Part shown: positions 25,029 through 34,601 of the stretch, piece by piece
How the letters are laid out: the number at the start of each line of letters is the position of its first letter
How positions within the stretch are numbered: position 1 is the first letter of the stretch
Source: Actinomycetes bacterium
Lineage (GTDB): Bacteria > Actinomycetota > Actinomycetes > Mycobacteriales > Mycobacteriaceae
Assembly: GCA_029780675.1 (NCBI GenBank)
Contig: JAKOYE010000204.1
Span: 1-64,000 of the forward strand
Reading direction: 5' to 3'
DNA: 64,000 nucleotides
The notes under the pieces: generated by a model
What the model saw: only the letters and a program-made list of their open reading frames with translations
The model's database searches: none
What the model was told of the DNA's origin: nothing
Position numbers and translations under genes: made by a program

Positions 25029-25798
25029 GTCGTGGACGTCCTTTCCTGTGAGGTGGTGAACCGGCGCAGCCAGTCGAACCACATGTCCATACCGGCACCG
25101 GTGCGGGCGCTCACCGGCAGCACGGTGGCCGTCGGGTTGACCTCCCGGATCCTGGCGAGGTAGGTCTCGACGTCGGCGTCGAGATGCGGGATCAGATCGA
25201 TCTTGTTGAGCAGGACCACATCCACCGCCCGGAACATCACCGGATACTTCAGCGGCTTGTCCTCGCCCTCGGTCACCGAGTAGACCATGGCCTTGGCGTG
25301 CTCTCCGACGTCGAACTCGGCCGGGCACACCAGGTTGCCGACGTTCTCGATGACCACCAGGTCCAGAGGGCCGAGGTCCAGGCCGGCCAGGGCCCTGCTG
25401 ACCATCGGAGCGTCCAGATGGCATTCACCGCCGAACCCGTTGCTGGTGTTCAGCAGCGAGATCTGCGCGCCCCGGCCGCCCAGTCGGGCCGCGTCGATGT
25501 CGGTGGCGATATCGCCCTCGATGATGCCGATCGCCATCTCGGCTGCCAGGGCGTCGAGCGTGGCGGCCAGGACGGTGGTCTTACCCGACCCCGGCGAGCT
25601 CATCAGGTTCAGGGCCCGGACCCCGTTCTCCTCGAACGCCTTCCGGTTGACCGCCGCGCGGCTGTCGTTTTCGGAGAAGATCGCCTCGAGAATCTCGATG
25701 CGCTCGCCGCCGGTCGCGTACCCGCTGTGGTCGCCGTGCTCGTGGTCGTGGTCGTGGCTGTGCTCAGTGCCGTCCTCGTGACGGTGGAATCGCCCCAA
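25025..25798 (-). CDS. hypB: Hydrogenase maturation GTPase HypB
   Basis: The 257-aa product has a His-rich N-terminus (residues 5-24: HRHEDGTEHSHDHDHEHGDH) that can store nickel. The P-loop SSPGSGKTT is at 67-75, GECHLD carries the conserved metal-site Cys and His, and NKIDL is the G4 motif. HypB delivers nickel with HypA to the large subunit of [NiFe] hydrogenase. It lies 29 nt after hypA and is coupled downstream to the DUF6325-like gene. Confidence 0.97.
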   Translation of the reverse strand: MGRFHRHEDGTEHSHDHDHEHGDHSGYATGGERIEILEAIFSENDSRAAVNRKAFEENGVRALNLMSSPGSGKTTVLAATLDALAAEMAIGIIEGDIATDIDAARLGGRGAQISLLNTSNGFGGECHLDAPMVSRALAGLDLGPLDLVVIENVGNLVCPAEFDVGEHAKAMVYSVTEGEDKPLKYPVMFRAVDVVLLNKIDLIPHLDADVETYLARIREVNPTATVLPVSARTGAGMDMWFDWLRRFTTSQERTSTT

Positions 25799-25827
25799 CG
25801 TTTCGCCCTTTCGCTAGCTGGTGTCGA

Positions 25828-26163
25828 CTAGGCGACATCGACGGAGGTGACCAGGAACTCCTCGCCGCTCACCACCGACACATCCGTACTGGAACATCGC
25901 GGACACGCCACCGACCACCGGGAGGTGATCTCGGACAGTTGTTCGCAACGATGGCAGCGCACCTCGGCCGCGACCAGTTCCAGTTCCAGTTCGGCCTCCG
26001 GCATGTCCTCATGATCGCGGACCAGACTCCAGCAGAATGTCAGCGAGTCCGGGACCACCTGCCGCAGCGCGCCGACGCGCACCCGGACCACCTCGACCCG
26101 TCGTCCGGCGGCGTGCGTTTTGACCACGCCGGCGATCGCCCGGCACAGCGACAACTCGTGCAT
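25828..26163 (-). CDS. hypA: Hydrogenase nickel chaperone HypA
   Basis: The 111-aa product starts MHELSLCRAI, with the nickel-binding N-terminal amine and His2. A zinc site is formed by C70, C73, C87 and C90 (CHRC and CPRC). HypA hands nickel, with HypB, to the [NiFe] hydrogenase large subunit. Its promoter region is the 40-nt gap shared with divergent hypF. Confidence 0.97.
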   Translation of the reverse strand: MHELSLCRAIAGVVKTHAAGRRVEVVRVRVGALRQVVPDSLTFCWSLVRDHEDMPEAELELELVAAEVRCHRCEQLSEITSRWSVACPRCSSTDVSVVSGEEFLVTSVDVA

Positions 26164-26203
26164 CGATTCCGCACCCTACTTCTTGGGGCCCCCGGCGACT
26201 ACC

Positions 26204-28564
26204 GTGATCGACGTGACCGTCCGGGTTCGCCTCGACATCACCGGCGTCGTGCAGGGGGTGGGTTTCCGTCCGGCCGTTGCCCGGATCGCCGCCGAGTACG
26301 GACTCGCCGGGTGGGTATGCAACGACGCCGGTGCGGTGCACTGCGAGTGGGAAGGCGCCCCGGGCGACATCGACGCGGCGGTGGTCGCCCTGCGGGATCA
26401 CCCGCCGCCGATGGCGCGCATCGACACCCTCGACCGCACGGCGGTGGCGCCGGTGGGGGAGCAGGGATTCGCGATCATCGCCAGTCGGTCGCAGGACACC
26501 GAACGGACCCTGGTACCTCCGGATATCGCGGTGTGCGCCGAGTGCCTGGCCGAGATGCGCGATCCCGCCGACCGCCGGCACGGCCACCCGTTCATCACCT
26601 GCACCAACTGCGGGCCGCGCTACACGGTCATCACCGATCTGCCCTACGACCGCCCGGCCACCACCATGGCCGGATTCCCGATGTGCAGCGCCTGCGCAGC
26701 GGAGTACCACGACCCCGCCGACCGCCGATTCCATGCGCAGACCATCGCCTGCGCGGACTGCGGGCCGCGGCTCTCCTGGGATCCCGGTGGTTCGGCCGGT
26801 GGGGCTGGGAGCCCCATCCCGACTGATCTCGGCGCGCGCGACCCCATCGCGCCCAGTCCTATCGAGAAGGCGGCCGCCGCCCTCCGGGATGGGAAGATCG
26901 TCGCGGTCAAGGGCGTCGGCGGCTACCACCTCGCCTGCCGCGCGGACGACGACGCCGTGGTGTCCCGGCTGCGCGCGCGAAAGACCCGTCCCGCCAAGCC
27001 GTTCGCGGTGATGGTCGCCGATGTGGCCGCCGCACGCGACATCGCCGAGATCGACGACGCGGCGGCCGCCGCCCTGGCCGGCCCGGCGGCCCCCATCGTC
27101 CTGGTGCCGGCCCGGCCGGGGGCGGTCGGCGATGCGGTCGCACCCGGACTCGCCGACCTCGGCGTGATGCTGGCCTATTCACCGGTGCACCATCTGCTCT
27201 TCGACGCGCTCGGCCGGTTGCCGTTGGTGATGACTTCGGCAAACCATGGCGGCTCGCCGATCGTGTTCCGCGACGCGGATCTGGGGTGGATCGACGGGCT
27301 GGCCGACGCGGTGCTCGGCCATGACCGTCCGATCCATGTGCCCTGCGAGGACTCGGTGATCATGGTGGACGACCGCGGGCGGCACACGCCGCTGCGCCGG
27401 TCTCGCGGTTACGCACCGCTGCCGGTGCGGGTGCCGGCGGCAGGCACGACGACACCGGTCATCCTGGCCACGGGCGGTGATCTGAAGACCACGTTCTGCC
27501 TGATGGGCCGAACCGGTGACGGGACGGGCCACGCGCACCTGTCATCGCATCTCGGTGACATGTCCGACCCGCGTACCCAGGAGTGCTTCACCGCTGCGTT
27601 GGATCACCTGGCCTTCATGACCGACCGACGTCCCGCCGTTATCGCCTGTGACCAGCACCCCGGTTACGCGACCACCCGGTGGGCTCAGCGCCACGCCGAC
27701 GGTCGGTCCGTCATCGCCGTCCAGCACCATCACGCCCACGCGGTGTCGCTGCTGGCCGAGTGCGGTCGGCTGGGCACCCCGATGCTGGCGGTGGCTTACG
27801 ACGGCACCGGCTACGGCACCGACGGCACCATCTGGGGCGGGGAACTGCTGGTGGTGGACGATCCGGCGACGTTCAGCCGTGTCGGACACCTCACCCCGTT
27901 CGCTCTTCCGGGCGGTGACGGTGCGACCCGCCAGCCCGCCCGCATCGCCCTGGACCTGCTGTATCGCGCCGGCATCGCCTGGGAGCCCGACCTGCCATCG
28001 GTCGCGGCGGTCGGCCCGGACGGCCTGCATGTGCTGGCGCAGCAGATTCCGCGGGGCCTCCGCTGCGTCCCGACCACCAGCATGGGCCGGCTGTTCGACG
28101 CGGTCGCCAGCCTGCTCGGCGTCTGCCAGCAGGTGAGTTACGAAGGCCAGGCTGCCGTCGAACTCGAGCACCTCGCCCGCCGCGGCATCCCGGTCGACCT
28201 GGAGTTCGCGGTCTCGGGTGGGGTGATGGACCCGGCTCCGGTGATCACGGGCATCGCCGCGGGTCTGCGGGCCGGCGCCGATCCGGCCGACCTTGCCGCC
28301 GGCTTCCACCAGGCGGTGATTCGGGCCACCGCCACCGCGGCCGGCCGCACCGCCCACTCGGCGGGGGTCGGCGTGATCGGACTGACCGGCGGCGTGTTCG
28401 CCAATCGCCTACTGCTGCAGGGCCTTCGACGGAGTCTGGTCAACAGCGGCTATGAGGTGCTGACCCACCGTATCGTTCCTTGTAACGACGGCGGTCTGGC
28501 GCTCGGTCAGGCGACCGTCGCGGCCGCGTTGCTGGCACAGGAAAGGACAAGCTCATGTGCCTAG
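26204..28564 (+). CDS. hypF: Hydrogenase maturation carbamoyltransferase HypF
   Basis: The track start at 26120 lies inside divergent hypA, so I use GTG at 26204 (GTG at 26213 also possible). The product is about 786 aa. Domains in order are acylphosphatase (GVVQGVGFRP, residues 10-95), two zinc fingers (CAECLAEM...CTNCGPRYT and CSACAAEY...CADCGPR), YrdC-like, then the ASKHA/Kae1-like domain with VQHHHAHAVSLLAECG and YDGTGYGTDGTIWGGELL. HypF makes carbamoyl-adenylate and passes carbamoyl to HypE for the cyanide ligands. Ends overlapping hypC by 10 nt. Confidence 0.97.
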   Translation: MIDVTVRVRLDITGVVQGVGFRPAVARIAAEYGLAGWVCNDAGAVHCEWEGAPGDIDAAVVALRDHPPPMARIDTLDRTAVAPVGEQGFAIIASRSQDTERTLVPPDIAVCAECLAEMRDPADRRHGHPFITCTNCGPRYTVITDLPYDRPATTMAGFPMCSACAAEYHDPADRRFHAQTIACADCGPRLSWDPGGSAGGAGSPIPTDLGARDPIAPSPIEKAAAALRDGKIVAVKGVGGYHLACRADDDAVVSRLRARKTRPAKPFAVMVADVAAARDIAEIDDAAAAALAGPAAPIVLVPARPGAVGDAVAPGLADLGVMLAYSPVHHLLFDALGRLPLVMTSANHGGSPIVFRDADLGWIDGLADAVLGHDRPIHVPCEDSVIMVDDRGRHTPLRRSRGYAPLPVRVPAAGTTTPVILATGGDLKTTFCLMGRTGDGTGHAHLSSHLGDMSDPRTQECFTAALDHLAFMTDRRPAVIACDQHPGYATTRWAQRHADGRSVIAVQHHHAHAVSLLAECGRLGTPMLAVAYDGTGYGTDGTIWGGELLVVDDPATFSRVGHLTPFALPGGDGATRQPARIALDLLYRAGIAWEPDLPSVAAVGPDGLHVLAQQIPRGLRCVPTTSMGRLFDAVASLLGVCQQVSYEGQAAVELEHLARRGIPVDLEFAVSGGVMDPAPVITGIAAGLRAGADPADLAAGFHQAVIRATATAAGRTAHSAGVGVIGLTGGVFANRLLLQGLRRSLVNSGYEVLTHRIVPCNDGGLALGQATVAAALLAQERTSSCA

Positions 28565-28800
28565 GAATCCCGGGCAAGGTGATCGACATCTGGGAGGAAG
28601 CGGGCACCCGGATGTCCACCGTCGATTTCGGCGGCACCACCAAGACGGTGTGCCTGGCCTATCTGCCGGACCTCGTGATCGGTGAGTACACCATCGTGCA
28701 CGCGGGCTTCGCCATCACCCGCCTCGACGAGGCCTCCGCCAACGAGACCCTGCGGATGTTCGCCGAACTGGGCATCCTCGAGGAGGAGTTGGGGGCATGA
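28555..28800 (+). CDS. hypC: Hydrogenase maturation chaperone HypC
   Basis: The 81-aa product begins MCLGIPGKV, the HypC/HupF signature with the essential Cys2 that holds the Fe(CN)2CO unit. The OB-like domain is complete, and the C-terminal tail is EELGA. It overlaps hypF by 10 nt and hypD by 4 nt, so the four hyp genes form one tightly coupled operon. Confidence 0.97.
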   Translation: MCLGIPGKVIDIWEEAGTRMSTVDFGGTTKTVCLAYLPDLVIGEYTIVHAGFAITRLDEASANETLRMFAELGILEEELGA

Positions 28801-29897
28801 AGTACCTCGACGAGTTTCGCGATCCGACAGCCGCCAGGGCTCTGGTCGAGCGGATCCGCGGCACCGCGACCCAGACCTGGACCGTGATGGAGGTCTGCGG
28901 CGGGCAGACCCACTCCATCATCAGAAACGGCATCGACCAGCTACTCGAGGGCGCGGTGGAATTCATCCACGGACCCGGCTGCCCGGTGTGCGTCACCCCG
29001 TTGGAGATGATCGACCGGGCATTGGAGATCGCCGCCCGGGACGACGTCATCTTCTGCTCGTTCGGTGACATGTTGCGGGTACCGGGCAGCAGGCACGACC
29101 TGTTCAGCGTGCGCGCCCGCGGGGGCGACGTCCGGGTCGTCTACTCCCCGCTGGACGCCACCCGCATCGCCGCCGAGAACCCCGGCAAGCAGGTTGTGTT
29201 CTTCGGTGTCGGGTTCGAGACCACCGCTCCGGCCAACGCCATGTCGATCCTGCACGCCCAGCGGCTCGGGCTCACCAATTTCTCGGTGCTGGTGTCCCAC
29301 GTCCTGGTGCCGCCGGCGATGACGGCCATCCTCAGTTCGCCGACCAACCGGGTGCAGGGATTCCTGGCCGCCGGCCACGTCTGCACCGTGATGGGCACCG
29401 GCGAATACGGCCCGCTGGTCGAACGATTCGGGGTGCCCATCGTGGTCACCGGGTTCGAGCCGCTCGACCTGCTCGAAGGTGTTCGTCAGGTGGTGGAACT
29501 GCTCGAGGCGGGCACCCCCGAACTGCGCAACGCCTACCCGCGGGCGGTCACCGCGGCCGGTAACGCCGTCGCGAGGGAGGCGCTGGCCGATGTGTTCACG
29601 GTCACTGACCGGCAGTGGCGGGGCATCGGGATGATCCCGCAGTCCGGGTGGACGCTCTCGCCCCGCTACGCGGAGTTCGACGCGGAGCGGCGATTCGGGG
29701 TGGGGACGCTGCAGGTGGCCGAGTCCGACCAGTGCCACGCCGGTGAGGTCCTGCAGGGTCTGCTCAAACCCAACCAGTGCCCGGCGTTCGGGACCACCTG
29801 CACCCCGCGAACCCCGCTGGGCGCCACCATGGTCTCCAGTGAGGGCGCCTGCGCGGCGTACTACCAGTTCCGGCGGCTGGCGTCCGCCGGTGTCTGA
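28797..29897 (+). CDS. hypD: Hydrogenase Fe-cofactor assembly protein HypD
   Basis: The 366-aa product contains [11 protein letters not shown] (C34) and [10 protein letters not shown] (C62 and C65), the core Cys motifs. GFETTAP and the C-terminal [10 protein letters not shown] follow. The [4Fe-4S] cluster Cys lie in the last third. HypD scaffolds the Fe(CN)2CO group with HypC. It overlaps hypE by 8 nt. Confidence 0.97.
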   Translation: MKYLDEFRDPTAARALVERIRGTATQTWTVMEVCGGQTHSIIRNGIDQLLEGAVEFIHGPGCPVCVTPLEMIDRALEIAARDDVIFCSFGDMLRVPGSRHDLFSVRARGGDVRVVYSPLDATRIAAENPGKQVVFFGVGFETTAPANAMSILHAQRLGLTNFSVLVSHVLVPPAMTAILSSPTNRVQGFLAAGHVCTVMGTGEYGPLVERFGVPIVVTGFEPLDLLEGVRQVVELLEAGTPELRNAYPRAVTAAGNAVAREALADVFTVTDRQWRGIGMIPQSGWTLSPRYAEFDAERRFGVGTLQVAESDQCHAGEVLQGLLKPNQCPAFGTTCTPRTPLGATMVSSEGACAAYYQFRRLASAGV

Positions 29898-30966
29898 GCC
29901 GGGATCTTTGGTGCCGGACCCCGCCAACTGGGTGTGCCCGCTGCCGCTGCGAGAGACCAGCCGGATCGTGCTGGGTCACGGCGGCGGGGGGATCCTCTCC
30001 GAGGAATTGATCGAGAACCTGTTTCTGCCCGCGTTCGGCTCGACCGGTGGCCCGTCGCGGGATTCGGCCGTGCTGGCCGTCCACGGCGGGCGGATCGCCC
30101 TGACCACGGACTCCTACGTCGTCAACCCGCTGTTCTTCCCGGGCGGCAACATCGGCGACCTCGCCGTCAACGGAACGATCAACGACCTGGCCTGCAGCGG
30201 CGCCCAGCCGATCGGCCTGACCGCCGGGTTCATCCTGGAGGAGGGTCTGGAACTGGAGGTGCTCGGCGCCGTCGCGGACGCGATGGGCCGGGCGGCGGCC
30301 TCCGCCGGGGTCGGAATCGTGACGGGGGACACCAAGGTCGTCGGACGGGGCGGTGCGGACGGGCTTTTCGTCAACACCGCCGGTGTCGGCGTGATCCCCG
30401 ACGGCGTCGACATCGGCCCGCAGCGGGCCAGGCCGGGCGACCACGTCATCGTGTCGGGCAACATCGGCGAGCACGGGGTGGCGATCATGAGCGTGCGGGA
30501 GGGCATCGACTTCGGCACCACGGTCACCACCGACAGCGCTCCACTGCACCGGATGGTGGCGGCGATGCTCGAGTCCGTCGACGACCCGAATGTCATTCAC
30601 GCCCTTCGGGATCCGACGCGCGGCGGACTGGTGGCGGCGGTGGTCGAGATCGCCCGCAGCGCCGGTGTCGGCGTCGAACTCGACGAGCAGCGCATCCCGG
30701 TTCCCGACACGGTGGCCTCAGCGTGCGGATTCCTCGGTCTCGACCCGCTTCAGGTGGCCAACGAGGGGAAACTGGTGGCCTTCGTGGATCCGTCGTACAG
30801 CGAAGCGGTGCTGGCGGCGATGCGGTCCCGCCCGGAGGGGGCCGACGCGGCGCTGATCGGCCGGGCGGTCGCCGAGCACCCGGGGATGGTAGTGGCGCGC
30901 ACCGCGTTCGGGACCACCCGAGTCGTGGAACGCGAACTGGGCGAACAACTTCCGCGGATCTGCTGA
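29890..30966 (+). CDS. hypE: Hydrogenase maturation dehydratase HypE
   Basis: I choose GTG at 29890, overlapping the hypD stop; the track start at 29743 lies inside hypD. The 358-aa product carries GHGGGG (29-34), the AIR-synthase-like ATP site and the C-terminal PRIC, whose Cys carries the thiocarbamoyl that becomes thiocyanate. HypE donates the cyanide ligands for the hydrogenase iron. It is the last hyp gene; the next gene on the strand is an unrelated phosphotransferase. Confidence 0.96.
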   Translation: MSEPGSLVPDPANWVCPLPLRETSRIVLGHGGGGILSEELIENLFLPAFGSTGGPSRDSAVLAVHGGRIALTTDSYVVNPLFFPGGNIGDLAVNGTINDLACSGAQPIGLTAGFILEEGLELEVLGAVADAMGRAAASAGVGIVTGDTKVVGRGGADGLFVNTAGVGVIPDGVDIGPQRARPGDHVIVSGNIGEHGVAIMSVREGIDFGTTVTTDSAPLHRMVAAMLESVDDPNVIHALRDPTRGGLVAAVVEIARSAGVGVELDEQRIPVPDTVASACGFLGLDPLQVANEGKLVAFVDPSYSEAVLAAMRSRPEGADAALIGRAVAEHPGMVVARTAFGTTRVVERELGEQLPRIC

Positions 30967-30980
30967 AATGGTTGCGACCC

Positions 30981-32066
30981 ATGCCTGAAGCCAGGCCCGA
31001 ACCGATGGTGCCCGGTATCACCGGCACGCTCGATGACGCGGCCGTCGCCGCGGTGACCTCCTGGGTGCGCGCTCAGGGACTCGGGGAGACCGTCGGCGAC
31101 GTGGTTCCCCTGGCCGGCGGCAGCCAGAACATCGTGGTTCGGCTGACCATCGACGGCCGCCGGCTGGTGCTGCGGCGTCCGCCGCCGCACCCGCGGTCCA
31201 ACAGCAACCGCACGATGCAACGCGAGATCGCCGTGCTGAGCACCCTGGCCGGCAGCGATGTTCCGCATCCACGACTCGTGGCCGCCTGCGAGAATCTCGA
31301 CGTTCTCGGGGTGGTGTTCTACCTGATGGAGGATGTCGACGGGTTCAACCCCGGCAACGAGATCGCCCCGGCCTATGTCGACGACCCGGCGATGCGCCAC
31401 CAGGTCGGGCTCAACTACGCCGCCGCCGTCGCCCGGTTGGGGCAGGCGCGGTGGCAGGGAAGCGCGCTGGAGTCCTGGCGCCGGCCCGGTTCGTTCCTCG
31501 AGCGGCAGGTTCCCCAATGGCGGTCGGCCGTCGCCGGTTACCGGCAGCAGGAGGGCTATGCCCACGACTCGCTGCCCGGAGTCGACGACCTGTGCGACTG
31601 GCTGGATGCGCATCGACCCGCCGACTACATGCCCGGCATCGTTCACGGGGATATCCACCTGAACAACACCATGCTGCGCCGCGACGTACCGGATGTGGCC
31701 GCCTTCGTCGACTGGGAGATGTGCACCATCGGCGATCCGCTGCTCGATCTCGGATGGATGCTGGTGTGCTGGCCGCTGGATCCCAACCCGCTCGGGTCGG
31801 CCGGTTACCTGGCCGCGCTGGGCGGATTGGCTTCGAGGGCTGAGCTTTTCGACGCCTACGTCGCCGCCGGCGGCCAGCGGACCCCGGACCTGGAGTGGTA
31901 CCTGGTGCTGGCCTGCGTCAAACTCGGCGTGGTGATCGAGGGTACTTGGGCGCGCTATCTAGCCGGTCGGGCGACCCGGGAGGCGGGGGAGCGCCTGCAC
32001 GCCTCGGCGGTCACCCTGATGGGTCTGGGTGCCGCCGTGGCGGCCGGCGAGAATCCCTTCGGTTAG
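30981..32066 (+). CDS. APH-family phosphotransferase (ACAD10-like)
   Basis: The 361-aa product starts at ATG 30981, 14 nt after hypE. It has a kinase-like N-lobe (LAGGSQNIVVRLTIDGRRLVLRRPP) and the catalytic loop IVHGDIHLNNTM. The metal-binding VDWEMCTIGDPLLDLGWML follows. This is the APH/choline-kinase type fold common in mycobacteria, related to the kinase domain of ACAD10. Such enzymes are thought to phosphorylate hydroxyacyl-CoAs or small hydroxylated metabolites. Its close spacing to hypE may be coincidental. Confidence 0.85.
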   Translation: MPEARPEPMVPGITGTLDDAAVAAVTSWVRAQGLGETVGDVVPLAGGSQNIVVRLTIDGRRLVLRRPPPHPRSNSNRTMQREIAVLSTLAGSDVPHPRLVAACENLDVLGVVFYLMEDVDGFNPGNEIAPAYVDDPAMRHQVGLNYAAAVARLGQARWQGSALESWRRPGSFLERQVPQWRSAVAGYRQQEGYAHDSLPGVDDLCDWLDAHRPADYMPGIVHGDIHLNNTMLRRDVPDVAAFVDWEMCTIGDPLLDLGWMLVCWPLDPNPLGSAGYLAALGGLASRAELFDAYVAAGGQRTPDLEWYLVLACVKLGVVIEGTWARYLAGRATREAGERLHASAVTLMGLGAAVAAGENPFG

Positions 32067-32091
32067 CTCCCGCGCCGTGACGTGCCGACGG

Positions 32092-32223
32092 TCAGCGTTG
32101 GGTCGCCGACTGGCAGGTGCACTGCTGCACTTTCGGCACCGACCGCATCACGTCCTCGACGTGTTCGCCGCAGCCACCCCAGGTGGTCTTGTGGCAGCGC
32201 GGGCATTCAACGGGGTAACACAT
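32092..32223 (-). CDS. Cys-rich 43-aa protein, missed by the ORF track
   Basis: An ATG at 32223 behind GGGAGGAGAACGATC opens a 43-residue frame ending at TGA 32092. It begins MCYPVECPRCHKTTWGGCGE and has six Cys (2, 7, 10, 18, 35, 37), with CPRC resembling a zinc ribbon half and CTC near the end. I recall very similar short proteins in other mycobacteria but know no function. It lies 40 nt downstream of the thioredoxin gene and is probably co-transcribed. Thiol chemistry in the module suggests a role in thiol or zinc homeostasis, which is inference. Confidence 0.72.
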   Translation of the reverse strand: MCYPVECPRCHKTTWGGCGEHVEDVMRSVPKVQQCTCQSATQR

Positions 32224-32263
32224 GATCGTTCTCCTCCCGGTTCGGTCAGACGGTTCGGTCAGA

Positions 32264-32650
32264 CTAGGCGTTGCTGGCTTGGGTATCGGGTCTGGCGTTG
32301 GTGGCGATCTGCGCCCGGACCTCGTCCATGTCGAGTTCCTTGATCTTGGTGATCAGTTCTTCCAGCGCCGGCCCCGGAAGGGCTCCGGGCTGGGCGAAGA
32401 GCAGGATGCCGTCGCGGAACGCCATGATCGTCGGGATCGATCGGATCTGCAGGGCGGCGGCCAACTGCTGTTCGGCCTCGGTGTTGATCTTGGCGTGCAC
32501 CACGTCCGGGTGCGCGGTCGCCGAGGACTCGAAGACCGGCGCGAAGGCGCGGCACGGACCGCACCACGATGCCCAGAAGTCGACGAGCACGATCGGGTTG
32601 CCGGTGATGGTGGACTCGAAGTCGGCTGCGGTCAGCTCGACGGTGGCCAT
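32264..32650 (-). CDS. Thioredoxin with WCGPC active site
   Basis: The 128-aa product has FWASWCGPCRAFAPVF with redox Cys at 30 and 33, cis-Pro in SIPTIMAF, and a short C-terminal extension. It reduces protein disulfides or persulfides in the cytoplasm. It is divergent from the rhodanese gene across a 146-nt region with three CstR-like operators. Expression with the sulfur module is therefore likely. Confidence 0.93.
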   Translation of the reverse strand: MATVELTAADFESTITGNPIVLVDFWASWCGPCRAFAPVFESSATAHPDVVHAKINTEAEQQLAAALQIRSIPTIMAFRDGILLFAQPGALPGPALEELITKIKELDMDEVRAQIATNARPDTQASNA

Positions 32651-32692
32651 GGGATGTCCTTTCGGAGTGGTTCGGGGAACACTCTCATCAAT

Positions 32693-32775
32693 TACCCCGG
32701 GGGGTATTCTATTCCACTGTTGCGAGTACCCCGCCGGGTATGTCTATCATGGAGTCAATATACCCCGCAGGGTAT
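32693..32775. promoter_or_regulatory. Three CsoR/CstR-type operators between thioredoxin and rhodanese
   Basis: Three copies of the TACCC...GGGTA pattern are present: TACCCCGGGGGGTA (32693-32706), TACCCCGCCGGGTA (32727-32740) and ATACCCCGCAGGGTAT (32760-32775). CsoR-family repressors bind ATACCCC/GGGGTAT-type dyads. The sites cover the divergent promoters, and the encoded CstR-like protein is four genes away. A TTG... -35 is not obvious. Confidence 0.8.
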
Positions 32776-32796
32776 CGAACGAAGGGGATCATCGAC

Positions 32797-33381
32797 ATGC
32801 AGACACCCGCCGTCCTCCGGGCCGCGGAACTCAACGGCCTGTTGTCCTCTCCGACCCCGCCGCGGATCATCGACGTGCGCACACCCGGCGAGTTCGAGAC
32901 CGTCCACATCCAGGGCGCCTACAACGTGCCCCTCGACCTGCTCCGGGAGCACCGCGACGAAATCCGGGCCCACCTCGACGAGCAGGTGGTGCTGGTCTGT
33001 CAGTCCGGTCAGCGGGCCGCGCAGGCGGAGGAGACCCTGCGCGGGGCGGGCCTGGCCAATGTGCACATCCTCGACGGCGGCATGAGCGCATGGGAGGCCG
33101 CCGGTTTGGCGGTCAACCGCGGCGCCCGGCGGTGGGATCTGCAACGGCAGGTCCGTTTCGTCGCCGGGACGATCGTCGCGCTGAGCGTCCTGGCCAGCAT
33201 CGTCGTGCCCGGCCTGAAGTGGGTGGCCTTCGCCATGGGTGCGGGACTGAGCATCACCGCCGTGACCAACACCTGCCTGATGGGGATGCTGCTGGCCAAG
33301 TTGCCCTACAACCGGGGTCCGCGTTGTGACGCGGAGTCCGTGGTGGCGCAACTGGTCGGGCCGGGCGGGGCCGGACGGTAA
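32797..33381 (+). CDS. Membrane-anchored rhodanese (rhodanese-DUF2892)
   Basis: ATG at 32797 is preceded by GAAGGGG. The 194-aa product has a rhodanese domain (residues 1-110) with IIDVRTPGEFETVHI and the active loop VCQSGQRAAQ, catalytic Cys 68. A hydrophobic DUF2892-like segment follows (QVRFVAGTIVALSVLASIVV and AMGAGLSITAVT). The architecture resembles YgaP. It would transfer sulfane sulfur at the membrane. It heads a tightly packed operon with TauE/SafE and the repressor. Confidence 0.9.
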   Translation: MQTPAVLRAAELNGLLSSPTPPRIIDVRTPGEFETVHIQGAYNVPLDLLREHRDEIRAHLDEQVVLVCQSGQRAAQAEETLRGAGLANVHILDGGMSAWEAAGLAVNRGARRWDLQRQVRFVAGTIVALSVLASIVVPGLKWVAFAMGAGLSITAVTNTCLMGMLLAKLPYNRGPRCDAESVVAQLVGPGGAGR

Positions 33382-33386
33382 CGACG

Positions 33387-34558
<1,172 letters not shown>

Positions 34559-34562
34559 CTCT

Positions 34563-34601
34563 GTCAGCGAATCGGTGGCCGCTGACGCGTCAGCGAATCG
34601 G
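34563..34601. repeat. Hairpin and 13-nt direct repeat at convergent gene ends
   Basis: GTCAGCG (34563-34569) pairs with CGCTGAC (34580-34586), a candidate bidirectional terminator between cstR and cyp136. GTCAGCGAATCGG occurs at 34563-34575 and again at 34589-34601, where it includes the cyp136 stop. The upstream copy looks like a duplicate of the gene's last codons. Confidence 0.55.
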
